NCBI GenBank assembly: GCA_017999985.1
Contig: JAGNKU010000013.1
Span: 1-64,000, forward strand
Reading direction: 5' to 3'
Length of the DNA stretch: 64,000 nt
Origin: Phycisphaerae bacterium
GTDB lineage: Bacteria > Planctomycetota > Phycisphaerae > UBA1845 > Fen-1342
Part shown: piece after piece, positions 38,215 to 46,592 of the stretch
Numbering within the stretch: the first letter of the stretch is position 1
Layout: each line of letters starts with the position of its first letter
The notes under the pieces: model-generated
What the model was told of the DNA's origin: nothing
Seen by the model: the letters and a program-made list of their open reading frames with translations, nothing else
The model's database searches: none
Made by a program: the position numbers and the translations under genes

Positions 38215-38427
38215 TTACTTGCGCAGCGTCAGCTCAAACTCACGGCCCTTCTGCTCACAGTTCACCTGCCAGCCGAGCGACTCCGCCGCGCGGGTGCAAT
38301 TCTGCACTTGCGTCATGCTGTCGAGCAGCACGACCACCGGGCCGCCGGCCGCCTTCTGCAGCGCCTGACGCGTGAGCATCACGGGTTGCGGGCAGGACAG
38401 CCCGCGTGCGTCCACTTTCTCCGCCAT
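38215..38427 (-). CDS. TusA/YedF-family sulfur carrier
   Basis: 70 residues from the ATG at 38427, with GAGGTGA upstream. DARGLSCPQPVMLTRQAL holds the family CPxP motif; the cysteine carries a persulfide (or selenide). The length is a single TusA domain without the YedF C-terminal extension. It is four bases downstream of yedE and six upstream of the desulfurase, so all are one operon. It probably passes sulfur/selenium between the desulfurase and an acceptor such as selenophosphate synthetase or tRNA-thiolation enzymes, none of which is in the window. Confidence 0.93.
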   Translation of the reverse strand: MAEKVDARGLSCPQPVMLTRQALQKAAGGPVVVLLDSMTQVQNCTRAAESLGWQVNCEQKGREFELTLRK

Positions 38428-38431
38428 GGGT

Positions 38432-39544
38432 TCACCTCGTAGGGGCCAGCTTCTCGCGGCCCAGGATGCCGATGATGCAGACCAGAACCAAGCCGAAGAT
38501 GACGATGTGCGGCGCGAAGGCCGCGTTGCCAGTCATGAGGAAATTGTGCGCCACGGCGGCGCCGGTCAGCATGCCGAGCACGAACACGCCCGCGTCGCCA
38601 TCGCCTTCGCCGGAGAGGAATACCTGCCGTCCCGGGCAGCCGCCGGCGAGGGTGAAGCACAGGCCGGCGAGGACCATGCCGCCGAAGTTGAGCCAGCCGT
38701 TCGTGTGCGCGGCCGGCTGCATGAGCGCCTTACCGTCGGCACCCGTGCCGAGCGTGAAGCCCGGGTGGAACTGGTGGAGGATCAGGTTCACGGCAAACGC
38801 GGCGACGAGAAACGCCAGCACGCCACTGAGCAGGTGCGTATCACGCATGAGGATCAGATCGCGGAAGCCGCCCACGGTGCAGAAGCGGGTGCGCTGGGCC
38901 AGGACGCCGATGACGAGGCCGACGAGGATCGAGACCGCGACCGGAGCGGCGGCGGCACCGGGGCCCTTCTCGCTGCGGAACAGGCCGGCGTTCTCGCCGA
39001 CGTGCGGATAGACGATCGCCAGGACGAGCAGGACGAGCATGATGAAGGGCATCGCGAGGCCGGCCAGCGTACGGGCCGGGTAATGGCGACCGAGGTTGAA
39101 CCCGAACTTCAGGAATTGCACGCCGGCCGCGATGCCGACAATCAGGCCGGCAATTCCGAGGATGGCGTTCCAGTCGCCGCCGGCCAAGCGCAACATGGCC
39201 CGCCAGGGGCAGCCGAGAAAGACGAGGGCGCCGATCATCGCAAACATACCAAGGATGAAACGCACAAGCGGAGACGAGCCGGTGCGCGGGCGGAACTCGC
39301 GGGACATCAACGCCGCGAGGAACGCACCCAGGCAGAAAGCGGGGATTTCCGGCCGCAGGTACTGCACCGGGGCCGCGCGGTGCAGGCCCAGCGCGCCGGC
39401 GATGTCGCGCGTGAAACAAGCGACGCAGACGCCCATGTTGGGCGGGTTACCGCGCCATTGCAGCGACGCAGCCAGGCCGCCGATGATCAGGCCGACCACG
39501 ATGATGCCGGTGCGAGTGGCGAAAAAGTCCGGGGTGGTCTTCAC
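38432..39544 (-). CDS. yedE: YedE-family putative selenium/sulfur-compound transporter
   Basis: 370 residues from the GTG at 39544, eight bases after a perfect AAGGAGG. About ten membrane helices. The YeeE/YedE signature cysteines are present: MGVCVACFTRDI, FLGCPWRAMLRL, RTRFCTVGGFRD and LAGGCPGRQVFL, forming two inverted halves. This matches the subgroup called putative selenium transporter YedE, which occurs with TusA/YedF. First gene of a four-gene operon. It likely imports a small selenium or sulfur species (thiosulfate-like or selenium) for the carriers encoded downstream. Confidence 0.9.
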   Translation of the reverse strand: MKTTPDFFATRTGIIVVGLIIGGLAASLQWRGNPPNMGVCVACFTRDIAGALGLHRAAPVQYLRPEIPAFCLGAFLAALMSREFRPRTGSSPLVRFILGMFAMIGALVFLGCPWRAMLRLAGGDWNAILGIAGLIVGIAAGVQFLKFGFNLGRHYPARTLAGLAMPFIMLVLLVLAIVYPHVGENAGLFRSEKGPGAAAAPVAVSILVGLVIGVLAQRTRFCTVGGFRDLILMRDTHLLSGVLAFLVAAFAVNLILHQFHPGFTLGTGADGKALMQPAAHTNGWLNFGGMVLAGLCFTLAGGCPGRQVFLSGEGDGDAGVFVLGMLTGAAVAHNFLMTGNAAFAPHIVIFGLVLVCIIGILGREKLAPTR

Positions 39545-39887
39545 AGCGAAAGCCTCCTTGTGTAAACGAGCCGCCGGGGGGAAATGCCAGGAGTGAGGGT
39601 GTACTGCGAAGCGCTTGGCGCGCGCGGCAGTGCTATCCGCCGCGCGACATGCGGGGGGCAGTGACAGCAACGGTGGTGACCGGACCCTGGACCAGGGTCG
39701 CGCGTCGGCCGCCTCATGTCTTCCGCCGTGCGAACACGGACTGCGCCTCCTGCCGTGGCTCATCTTGACCGCAGCACATACACAGTTCCAGTGTATCAGG
39801 GAGCGGGGGTATTACCAAGCGCAGACAAGGGGGACAGGCCAATGCGCGCGTGCCGTGGGCTTGTCCCCTCTGTCGGGCAGCGGAAAA
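39545..39887. other. 343-base intergenic region between yedE and the double-dockerin gene
   Basis: It holds the ribosome site of yedE (AAGGAGG, minus strand) and probably its promoter, and at the far end the inverted repeat annotated at 39824-39874. I find no open frame with a ribosome site and no RNA gene in the remainder. Confidence 0.6.
39824..39874 (-). repeat. Imperfect inverted repeat with GGGGGACAGGCC core
   Basis: Arms 39824-39840 and 39858-39874 pair over about 17 bases with a few mismatches (GACAAGGGGGACAGGCC against GGCTTGTCCCCTCTGTC). It lies 14 bases after the stop of the double-dockerin gene, so it may act as its terminator although no T-run follows. The GGGACAGG core appears again, on the other strand, near 36729-36736. 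Confidence 0.55.
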
Positions 39888-40604
39888 TCAGGGGCAAGAC
39901 ATCGGCAGCGAATGCGTCGTGAGCAGTGTCACAAACGGATTGATGTCGCCGAAGGAGCCGGCGCCGTACGTGCCGTCTCCATTGATGTCTCCATTCGCGG
40001 CATTGCAGGTGTAGGTCGCCTGCCAGACGCTGTGGTTCGAGAGGTAGAGCACGAACGGGTTGATGTCCGCAAAGTCAATCTGCCCGTTGCAGTCCAGGTC
40101 GCCGATGCACGCCGGCGGGGCGCAGACGATCGGCAGCGAGCTCGTGCTCAGCAGCGTGACGAACGCGTTGATGTCACCAAAAGAGCTGGCACCATACGTG
40201 CCGTCGCCGTTGATATCGCCATTCGCCGCACTGCAGGAATACGTGGCCAGCCAGACGCTGTGATTCGAGAGGTACAGCACGAAGGGATTGATGTCCTGGA
40301 AATCGACCTGCCCGTTGCAGTCCAGATCGCCGCGACACACCGGCGGCGCCGTGCCGGCCGCGACACCGGGCCAGAACCCGCCCGCCAGCGTCAGCCCGCC
40401 ACCGCTCAGCACGCCGGCATCCGGCTGGCCGATGGTGCCGGACAGCTCGAGCCCGCCCGCGGCGCTCCAGAGTCCCCCGCCGCTGTCGCAGGTCCACCAG
40501 TCCATGGTCAGGTCCGCGGCGGCGCTGGCAACCAGGCACACGGCGCACAGCACCAGCAGGAGGCCTTGGCGAAACCCAATCGACTTTGATTGTGACGCGA
40601 TCAT
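39888..40604 (-). CDS. Exported protein with two tandem dockerin-like modules
   Basis: 238 residues from the ATG at 40604 (GAGGTG upstream) with a signal peptide (RQGLLLVLCAVCLVASAAA). A short region of about 55 residues (DSGGGLWSAAGGLELSGTIG, then QPDAG, GGLTLAGGFWPG) is a motif I know from planctomycete exported proteins. Two dockerin-like modules fill the rest (about 95-165 and 170-238), separated by APPACIG. In both, the second loop is longer than elsewhere in the window (DGTYGASSFGDIN, DGTYGAGSFGDIN). With no catalytic domain, it looks like an adaptor or scaffold-like piece. This is the only double module in the window. Confidence 0.84.
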   Translation of the reverse strand: MIASQSKSIGFRQGLLLVLCAVCLVASAAADLTMDWWTCDSGGGLWSAAGGLELSGTIGQPDAGVLSGGGLTLAGGFWPGVAAGTAPPVCRGDLDCNGQVDFQDINPFVLYLSNHSVWLATYSCSAANGDINGDGTYGASSFGDINAFVTLLSTSSLPIVCAPPACIGDLDCNGQIDFADINPFVLYLSNHSVWQATYTCNAANGDINGDGTYGAGSFGDINPFVTLLTTHSLPMSCP

Positions 40605-40632
40605 CGCTCTGCACCTCACGCGACCGGCAGCC

Positions 40633-42255
40633 TCACTGCCCGATCGTGACTGTTCCGGTCGTGCCCTGCCGCTGCAGCGTCGCGGGCTTGCTGAGTACCA
40701 GCGACTCGGGATACACGGCGGGCTTGATGTACACGGTCCCATGCACGAGCACCGCCCCATAGCCTTCGCGCACGGTGTTCCACGGGTCCGCCAGCGTCCC
40801 GTCTTCGTAGCCGGAGTTGGCCAGATCGACGTACACCGGCGAGCGCGGCACGTTGGTGAACGTCACCTGTGACCAGTTCGCGCCCGCCCGATCCACCGTC
40901 ATCAGCACCCCCGCCGTGCCGTCGTAGAACGTCTCGCCGGGCTGCCATTGCGCCCCGTCGTCGTTGCAGTCCCCATCCCCGTCCGGATCGACGACGTACG
41001 CATGGTCATTCACCGCGTAATCCACCTTGTGCAGCACAACGGCCGGTCCGGGGATGTTCTGGTCGTAGCCCGTCAGCCGCCGGGCCTCGACCGTATAGAA
41101 CTTGTCCGTCCCGGCGGGGATACGCACATAGTGGTAGTAGCCGGCCGGCGGGGCCACGGCGAGGTCGTACAAGTAGACCGTCGTGACCTCGGGTGAAGTG
41201 CCGACTACATGCCGACGCGCGGTGGGAATCCAGTCCAGCCAGTTTTTGTGATAGGCGATCGTGTGCGTAGCCAGACAGCCATAGACCGGATCCGCTTGGG
41301 CGCAGGTCCCGTGCGACGCGCTCATCACGTCCCACCGCGAGTCGTAGACTGCGTCATACGGGCCCGAGGAATGGGGCAGACCCAGCGCGTGGCCCATCTC
41401 GTGGGCCAGGATGCCGTGGTCATACCAACCGCCCGGCGGCATCCAGGTGACGCCGTACACCTTGGTGACGCCGTCGAACGAGCGCTGCCGGCTGCCGCCC
41501 CAAGCCCAGCCGTCAAGCTCGCCGTTGAAAATCAGGTTGATGCCGACGAAATCCGGGAAGTACACCTCGGGGTCGGCGAGCGCCGCGGCGTCGTCGAGTG
41601 CGAGATTGAAATGCAGCTCCAGGCCCGGGTCGTTCGGATCGATGTCCTCGACGTAATACGAGCGGTCGTGGGGCAATGTGTACCAACCGACCACCTGGCT
41701 GCCAAGCAGGTTTATGTTGTCGAACGACACTTCGCGCCAGAAATCGTCGAGGCTCGGATGCGGCCCCAGCGCCTGCGTCTCGAACCAGGCCGGCTGCTCC
41801 GGCGTGCTTGCGTCGTCGGCAAACCGGACCAGGATCCAGACATAGGGCTGCGAGCCAGTGGCGCGGAAGCGCGTGCCATCGTCGCGGTCGGTTTCGCGTT
41901 CCAGTGCGAGTGACTCGACTTCGAGTTCCGCGTCGCGCAGCACCTTGCCTTGTACGACAACGCGCTGCCGATTGAACACCCGCGCTCCGCCGGCGGCGTC
42001 GACGCGTTCCGGGTCCACGTTCAGCAGCCACGTCGCACCGCCGTCGTCCGTGAGCACGTAGCGGACCCGCGGCGCGCCACTGCCGAGCGGTAGCGGGTCA
42101 CCCCAGACGAAATCCAGCCTGCCCGCCAGCGCCACATCCTGTCCGGCGGCGAGTCCCTGCATCTGCGGATCGTCGGCGAACGCCCAGACGGCTCCCAACA
42201 CCGCCACCACCGCCAGGGCAACCCCGCAACATGTATTCATCGTATGAGGTCTCAT
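40633..42255 (-). CDS. Secreted metzincin-like metalloprotease with C-terminal beta-helix-like stub
   Basis: 540 residues; starts at 42255 or at the ATG five codons later, neither with a strong ribosome site. Signal peptide MNTCCGVALAVVAVLGAVWA. LAHEMGHALGLPHSSG gives the full zinc motif HExxHxxGxxH, and WDVMSASHG is the likely Met-turn. Before it lies about 250 residues with a DDxxTPEQPAWF segment as in M6-like proteins. The C-terminal 65 residues (VYVDLANSGYEDGTLADPWN ... GTVTIGQ) closely resemble those of the papain-like gene just upstream and look like the first coils of a right-handed beta-helix. It has no dockerin-like module. Confidence 0.86.
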   Translation of the reverse strand: MRPHTMNTCCGVALAVVAVLGAVWAFADDPQMQGLAAGQDVALAGRLDFVWGDPLPLGSGAPRVRYVLTDDGGATWLLNVDPERVDAAGGARVFNRQRVVVQGKVLRDAELEVESLALERETDRDDGTRFRATGSQPYVWILVRFADDASTPEQPAWFETQALGPHPSLDDFWREVSFDNINLLGSQVVGWYTLPHDRSYYVEDIDPNDPGLELHFNLALDDAAALADPEVYFPDFVGINLIFNGELDGWAWGGSRQRSFDGVTKVYGVTWMPPGGWYDHGILAHEMGHALGLPHSSGPYDAVYDSRWDVMSASHGTCAQADPVYGCLATHTIAYHKNWLDWIPTARRHVVGTSPEVTTVYLYDLAVAPPAGYYHYVRIPAGTDKFYTVEARRLTGYDQNIPGPAVVLHKVDYAVNDHAYVVDPDGDGDCNDDGAQWQPGETFYDGTAGVLMTVDRAGANWSQVTFTNVPRSPVYVDLANSGYEDGTLADPWNTVREGYGAVLVHGTVYIKPAVYPESLVLSKPATLQRQGTTGTVTIGQ

Positions 42256-42274
42256 GATTCAGCCTTGCCCGTAT

Positions 42275-43399
42275 TCACTGGCCAACCGTCACACTCCCGC
42301 CATAGGCCTCGATCCGCATGGCCTTGGCGATCGTCGCTGTTGCCGCCGATGAGCCGGCCTTGATGCGCAGGGTGCCACCCGCATCGATGGCATTCACCCC
42401 TTCCATCAGTGTGTTATACGGCTGGACAAACGTGCCGCTCTCGGTGCCGGTGTAGGCAAAATCGACCCAGATCACATTGCCGAGCCCCGCGTACACGACG
42501 TACAGCGCGTTGTAGCCGATCCGGGAGCAGCCGTACTCGATCCGGCAGTAGCCGCCATCTTCGCCCCAGCCGGCACCCCACGAGTTCCGCATCAGCCAGA
42601 CGCCGTCGGTGCCCTGGTTGTCATCCCAGCCGACCAGCACGACCGTATGGTTGATGGCCACGTCTTCGCAGTCATTGAAGATGCCGCCGGTGTACGCTTT
42701 CATCGCGTCGTTGGCATAGACGCACACGACGATCGGACCGTGATCGTAGATGGCCTGCTTCAGTTGCCCGACCGTGGGGACGCCCCATTCCGGTCCGACA
42801 AACACCCAGTCCTCGAGGAAATACTCGTGCGTGTAAGGACAGCCGCAGGGTGCGTCCCACGCCACGTATGGGAACTCGGCCGTCGGCACCGTGCCGTGGT
42901 GACCGCACTGGTCGAACGACGTGCCGTACACCAGGTAGAAATTCGCCGCCGTGCCCGGCCATTCGCCGCCGCAGCCCCCCAGCCCGCAGCAACTGATGAG
43001 CCATTGCTCCGAGAGGCTCGCCGTGACACCATCCTGCAGCAAAATCTGCGACTCGAACGCCCCGTTGAGCCCGAACGCCCAGCACGCCCCGCAACCGAGC
43101 TGGTTCTTGACCGGCGTGCAGCCGCCGGCGTCGCGCCAATCGAACGCGGCCGGCAGGTCGCGCGACGGCGTGCACGGGTCGAAGCGGGCCCCGCGGCGCC
43201 AATCGGCCGGCACCTTCAGTCCGAAAGCTTGGTGGTCCGGGTACTGCGACGCTTCCGTCTCACCCACCGTGAAGGTCCAGCCTTCACGCTGACCGCGCTC
43301 GCGCAGGGCCTCAATGTCGGCCGGCGTCAGTTGCGCGACCGCTTCACGCGCCAGCCCGCAGACCGCGGCGACCATCAACATGTTCAACACGCATCGCAT
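42275..43399 (-). CDS. Secreted papain-family (C1) cysteine peptidase
   Basis: 374 residues. The ATG at 43399 is preferred because GAGGAG lies eight bases upstream; a GTG two codons earlier is too close to it. Signal peptide ends at AVA. A propeptide-like region (about 25-85) is followed by the peptidase: DWRDAGGCTPVKNQLGCGAC with the oxyanion Gln and catalytic Cys, the histidine in AINHTVVLVGWDD, and the asparagine in MRNSWGAGWGEDGG. The C-terminal 65 residues (VIWVDFAYTGTESGTFVQPY ... GSVTVGQ) share a module with the downstream metalloprotease, 19 bases away. The two were probably made for the same place or surface. Confidence 0.9.
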   Translation of the reverse strand: MRCVLNMLMVAAVCGLAREAVAQLTPADIEALRERGQREGWTFTVGETEASQYPDHQAFGLKVPADWRRGARFDPCTPSRDLPAAFDWRDAGGCTPVKNQLGCGACWAFGLNGAFESQILLQDGVTASLSEQWLISCCGLGGCGGEWPGTAANFYLVYGTSFDQCGHHGTVPTAEFPYVAWDAPCGCPYTHEYFLEDWVFVGPEWGVPTVGQLKQAIYDHGPIVVCVYANDAMKAYTGGIFNDCEDVAINHTVVLVGWDDNQGTDGVWLMRNSWGAGWGEDGGYCRIEYGCSRIGYNALYVVYAGLGNVIWVDFAYTGTESGTFVQPYNTLMEGVNAIDAGGTLRIKAGSSAATATIAKAMRIEAYGGSVTVGQ

Positions 43400-43432
43400 G
43401 CTCACGCTCCTCGCGTGCGACGAGTCCAGCCT

Positions 43433-46400
43433 CTATTGCAGCGAGACCAAGACCAACACGAGGCCGCGACCGCTCTCCAGGCGCGACATGGCTTTGCCGA
43501 TCACGGCGCCCTGCGCCCGGCTGGCGTCCGTGACCCTCATCAAGTGGCCCGCCACGTCCGCCGTGGTCAGCAGATCGCCCGGCTGAATGGTGCCGTTCGA
43601 CGCATCCGCCCACGCGTACACGCGACCGGTCAGCGCCACGGGCTGCTGGCCATCCGCCACCGTGTCCCGCTGGCCCATCAGCATGCCCGGCTTGACGCCG
43701 CCGGCGCCGCTGATGATGCCGGCGACCGTGCGGTCATAGGCCTTCGTGCTGACGATGAGCTTGCCCGGATTCTCCGGATCGATGCAGACCACCATGCCCG
43801 GCTGCGTGTCGGTCCCCGTCGCGCCGACGTCGAACTGCTCCGACAAGTCGCTGCCGCCGGTGATCTGCAGCACGCTGACGGAGGTCTTGCCATCATTCTC
43901 TACGCGGAACACGAGGTCGCCGCCGGTCGCGCCGCTGAACCCCTTGATGATGTCGCCGGTACCTTTGTTCACGAAGACTGCGTTGGCGTCCGTGCTCGTT
44001 GAGACGGAAAAAATGCCGATGCCGGCGGCGTTGTTGGCGAGCACATGGAGTGCCGGAAAGGCAGTTCCTGGGCCGCCACCCGTGACGCGGGCGCCCACCC
44101 CGCTGACACTCTCGGCCTCGACGCCACGACCAGCGCCCGCGCAGTAGCCGCGCACGCCATAGCTCGTGCCTACACCGTACACACCGTAGTTGCCACCTTC
44201 GCCGCGGACGCCGGTCTGTGAGCCTTCGGCGACGACGCCGTTGACGGCCCCGGTGACGTGGATGCCGCGCACCGCGCTGCTGGTCGCCACGTGCAGGTCA
44301 GCATCCGGCGCGTTGGTGCCAATGCCCACGTCGCCGCCGCTGTAGTAAATCACGCCGCCCGTACCAGACTGCCAGAGCGATTCCCCACCGCCAGCAGGCG
44401 CCTGCCACGTGGCGTTGCCGCTGGCGTCGGCAGTGAGCACATACCCGGCCGTCGGGTTCGTCACGAGTTTGAGACCGCTCATCTTGACGGTGCCGAGGAC
44501 GTCGAGCTTCGTGGCGGGGTAGGCGGTGCCGACGCCGATGTTGCCGGCGTTGTAATAGATGTTGCCGCCGACCCCGAGCTGCCAGAGGGACTCCCCCGCG
44601 GCGGGCTGCCAGGAGCCCACGCCATTCGCATCGCAGGTGAGTACATAACCGGCGGTCGGCGAGGCCGTGAGCTTGAAGCCGCTCGCCTGGATTGTCCCGG
44701 CCACGTCGAGCATCTGAGCCGGGTTGGTAACACCGATGCCAACCGGGCTGGAGAAGTAGCCGCGACCGACGAAATACCCGGCATATCCGTTGGCAGAACC
44801 AGCCTCGCCCTTTACGCCGTAGCTTACCGCGGAGGCGTGCCGGGCCTTGCCGTAGACACCCGCGCCGGCGCCGTAGGTCTCGCCGCGCACACCGACGGAA
44901 GATCCGGTTGGGCTGTCAGAGTCAGCACTGGCCCAGACGGCAATTCCGTCGGGGCTGGCCGAGCTGGCGCGCACCGCGACGGCGTTGCCCGATTCACCTT
45001 CGTTGAAGGCGGACACGGCGTAGCCGTTGGGACAACCCGCGTAGGCATCGACACCGATCGGCGTCCCCGTGCTGGCGATGGCTTCGCCGAAGACGCCGCG
45101 GCCCGACGGGCTCGTCGCGCGGCCGTACACCGCGTACGTACCCCCGGTCGTCGCGGTCGCTTCGCCATAAATGGCGCGTCCGGATGTGCTCGTGGACTTG
45201 CCGTACACTCCGCAGGCCGCGCCCGTCGTCGCGCTGTTCTCGCCCTTGACACCGTAACCGACAGCGTTGTTGGTCGTGCCCTGGACACCGATGTAGCCCT
45301 GACCGCGCACACCCGCGTACTCGTCACCCAGGTAGCCGTAGTTGCCCTCCCCAGGGCACTCGCCGGCAATCGCAGTCCCACTGTTGTTGACGACGCGCAG
45401 CGCGAAGCCATTGTCATCCGTCGCGCCGATCGCGACGTGACCCGCGGTGTAGTAGATGTCACTGCCGCTCGCTTGCCAGAGGCAGCTCGCCACGCCGGCC
45501 GGCTGCCAGGTGCCCACGCCGGCCGCGTCGCTGGTGAGCACGTAACCGGCCACCGGCGACGTCGCGAGCTGCAAGCCGGTTGCCTTGACCGTGCCCGCCA
45601 CGTCAAGCTTCTGCGTCGGTTCCTCGATACCGATGCCAACGTTGCCGCTGAAATAGCCCCGGCCGTAGAAGTAGCCGGCGTACCCGTGCGTGGAGTTCGT
45701 GCGACCGTAGACGCCGTAGTTCTTCCCCGCCGATGCTTGGGCGTTGCCGTAAACACCCATGCCCTTGTCGCCATTCGCCACGAACGCCCCACCCACGTTG
45801 GCCGCGTCCGCGCCCGTCGCCGTGGCGTAGCCACCCACACCCGCGGAGACCTGGCCAGCCGCCTGGCCGACGACCGCGGTCGTGTCGAACTCCGTGGTCG
45901 TGCCGCGGATCGCGTTCGTATCCGGCCCCGTCGCGTTCACCTCCAGCGCAATCCCATCACCCGCGTAGTCCAGCTTCAACATGTTGTTGACGCCGGAACC
46001 GCCGGCATAGACCGCCTCGAACGGCCACGCGAGGTCCGCGGCGTTGAGGGCGAACTGCGCCTGCGGCGTGGGGGTCAACAGCTGGCGCGGCGCGAGCCAG
46101 GTGTAGCTCGTCCCGCCGGTCGTATCGACGCCGATCTCGATCCAGCGGGCCTGCCCGTTGAAGGGCGCCGCGCCGAAGTCCACCGGCACGTTCAGCAGGC
46201 CACCGGTCACGGGCACCGGGTAAGCGACGTATTCGGACGCGACTTGTGTGCCACCCGTCGCGGCATCCCACAGACGAAACACAACACGCGCGTTCGGTGC
46301 GTCGACCGCCGTGCCGTTGGATTTCAACTGACCCTGGTAGGTGAAGGCCGTTCCGACGGGGCTTTGTGCGGCCGCGACGGCGACGACCAGCAGCGCCGCC

Positions 46401-46438
46401 AGCGCCAGGAGCAGGTTGCGAGGTGAGTTACCGGACAT
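43433..46438 (-). CDS. Large fibre-like repeat protein with possible C-terminal assembly domain
   Basis: 1001 residues from the ATG at 46438 (GGGAG upstream) with a signal peptide ending AAAQ. The N-terminal domain (about 25-145; FTYQGQLKSNGTAVDAPNAR ... LLTPTPQAQFA) is common in planctomycete surface proteins. The middle has many short units such as GVYGKSTSTSGRAIYGEA and GVRGETYGAGAGVYGKA, resembling phage tail-fibre beta repeats, and three copies of a longer unit (VGIG..P...LDV.GT, then AGYVLTxDAxGxxxWQ). The last 110 residues (SDLSEQFDV, VYAWADASNGTIQPGDLL, AQGAVIGKAM) form a compact domain that resembles autocleaving fibre-chaperone domains. Probably a trimeric surface fibre. No phage genes are nearby. 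Confidence 0.78.
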   Translation of the reverse strand: MSGNSPRNLLLALAALLVVAVAAAQSPVGTAFTYQGQLKSNGTAVDAPNARVVFRLWDAATGGTQVASEYVAYPVPVTGGLLNVPVDFGAAPFNGQARWIEIGVDTTGGTSYTWLAPRQLLTPTPQAQFALNAADLAWPFEAVYAGGSGVNNMLKLDYAGDGIALEVNATGPDTNAIRGTTTEFDTTAVVGQAAGQVSAGVGGYATATGADAANVGGAFVANGDKGMGVYGNAQASAGKNYGVYGRTNSTHGYAGYFYGRGYFSGNVGIGIEEPTQKLDVAGTVKATGLQLATSPVAGYVLTSDAAGVGTWQPAGVASCLWQASGSDIYYTAGHVAIGATDDNGFALRVVNNSGTAIAGECPGEGNYGYLGDEYAGVRGQGYIGVQGTTNNAVGYGVKGENSATTGAACGVYGKSTSTSGRAIYGEATATTGGTYAVYGRATSPSGRGVFGEAIASTGTPIGVDAYAGCPNGYAVSAFNEGESGNAVAVRASSASPDGIAVWASADSDSPTGSSVGVRGETYGAGAGVYGKARHASAVSYGVKGEAGSANGYAGYFVGRGYFSSPVGIGVTNPAQMLDVAGTIQASGFKLTASPTAGYVLTCDANGVGSWQPAAGESLWQLGVGGNIYYNAGNIGVGTAYPATKLDVLGTVKMSGLKLVTNPTAGYVLTADASGNATWQAPAGGGESLWQSGTGGVIYYSGGDVGIGTNAPDADLHVATSSAVRGIHVTGAVNGVVAEGSQTGVRGEGGNYGVYGVGTSYGVRGYCAGAGRGVEAESVSGVGARVTGGGPGTAFPALHVLANNAAGIGIFSVSTSTDANAVFVNKGTGDIIKGFSGATGGDLVFRVENDGKTSVSVLQITGGSDLSEQFDVGATGTDTQPGMVVCIDPENPGKLIVSTKAYDRTVAGIISGAGGVKPGMLMGQRDTVADGQQPVALTGRVYAWADASNGTIQPGDLLTTADVAGHLMRVTDASRAQGAVIGKAMSRLESGRGLVLVLVSLQ

Positions 46439-46592
46439 TGTGTTTCTCCCACATCTGCTTTTCCGCCAGGCAGGGGCACGCCTGGATTGCGCTTTTACGG
46501 GTACCTTGTGCCCGCTATCACCAATCGCGACAATGAGTGCGGATCCTCGCAATATTTGTGTAATGACGCGGCGCGCGCGACGAGAAATCAGC

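Noticed and set aside
38432..39544. A selenoprotein in the selenium/sulfur operon (in-frame TGA read as Sec).
   Set aside because: None of the four genes needs an internal TGA to complete its conserved domain.
43433..46438. A prophage or tail-fibre module, suggested by the fibre-like repeats.
   Set aside because: There is no capsid, tail, portal, terminase or integrase gene nearby, and the protein has a signal peptide.
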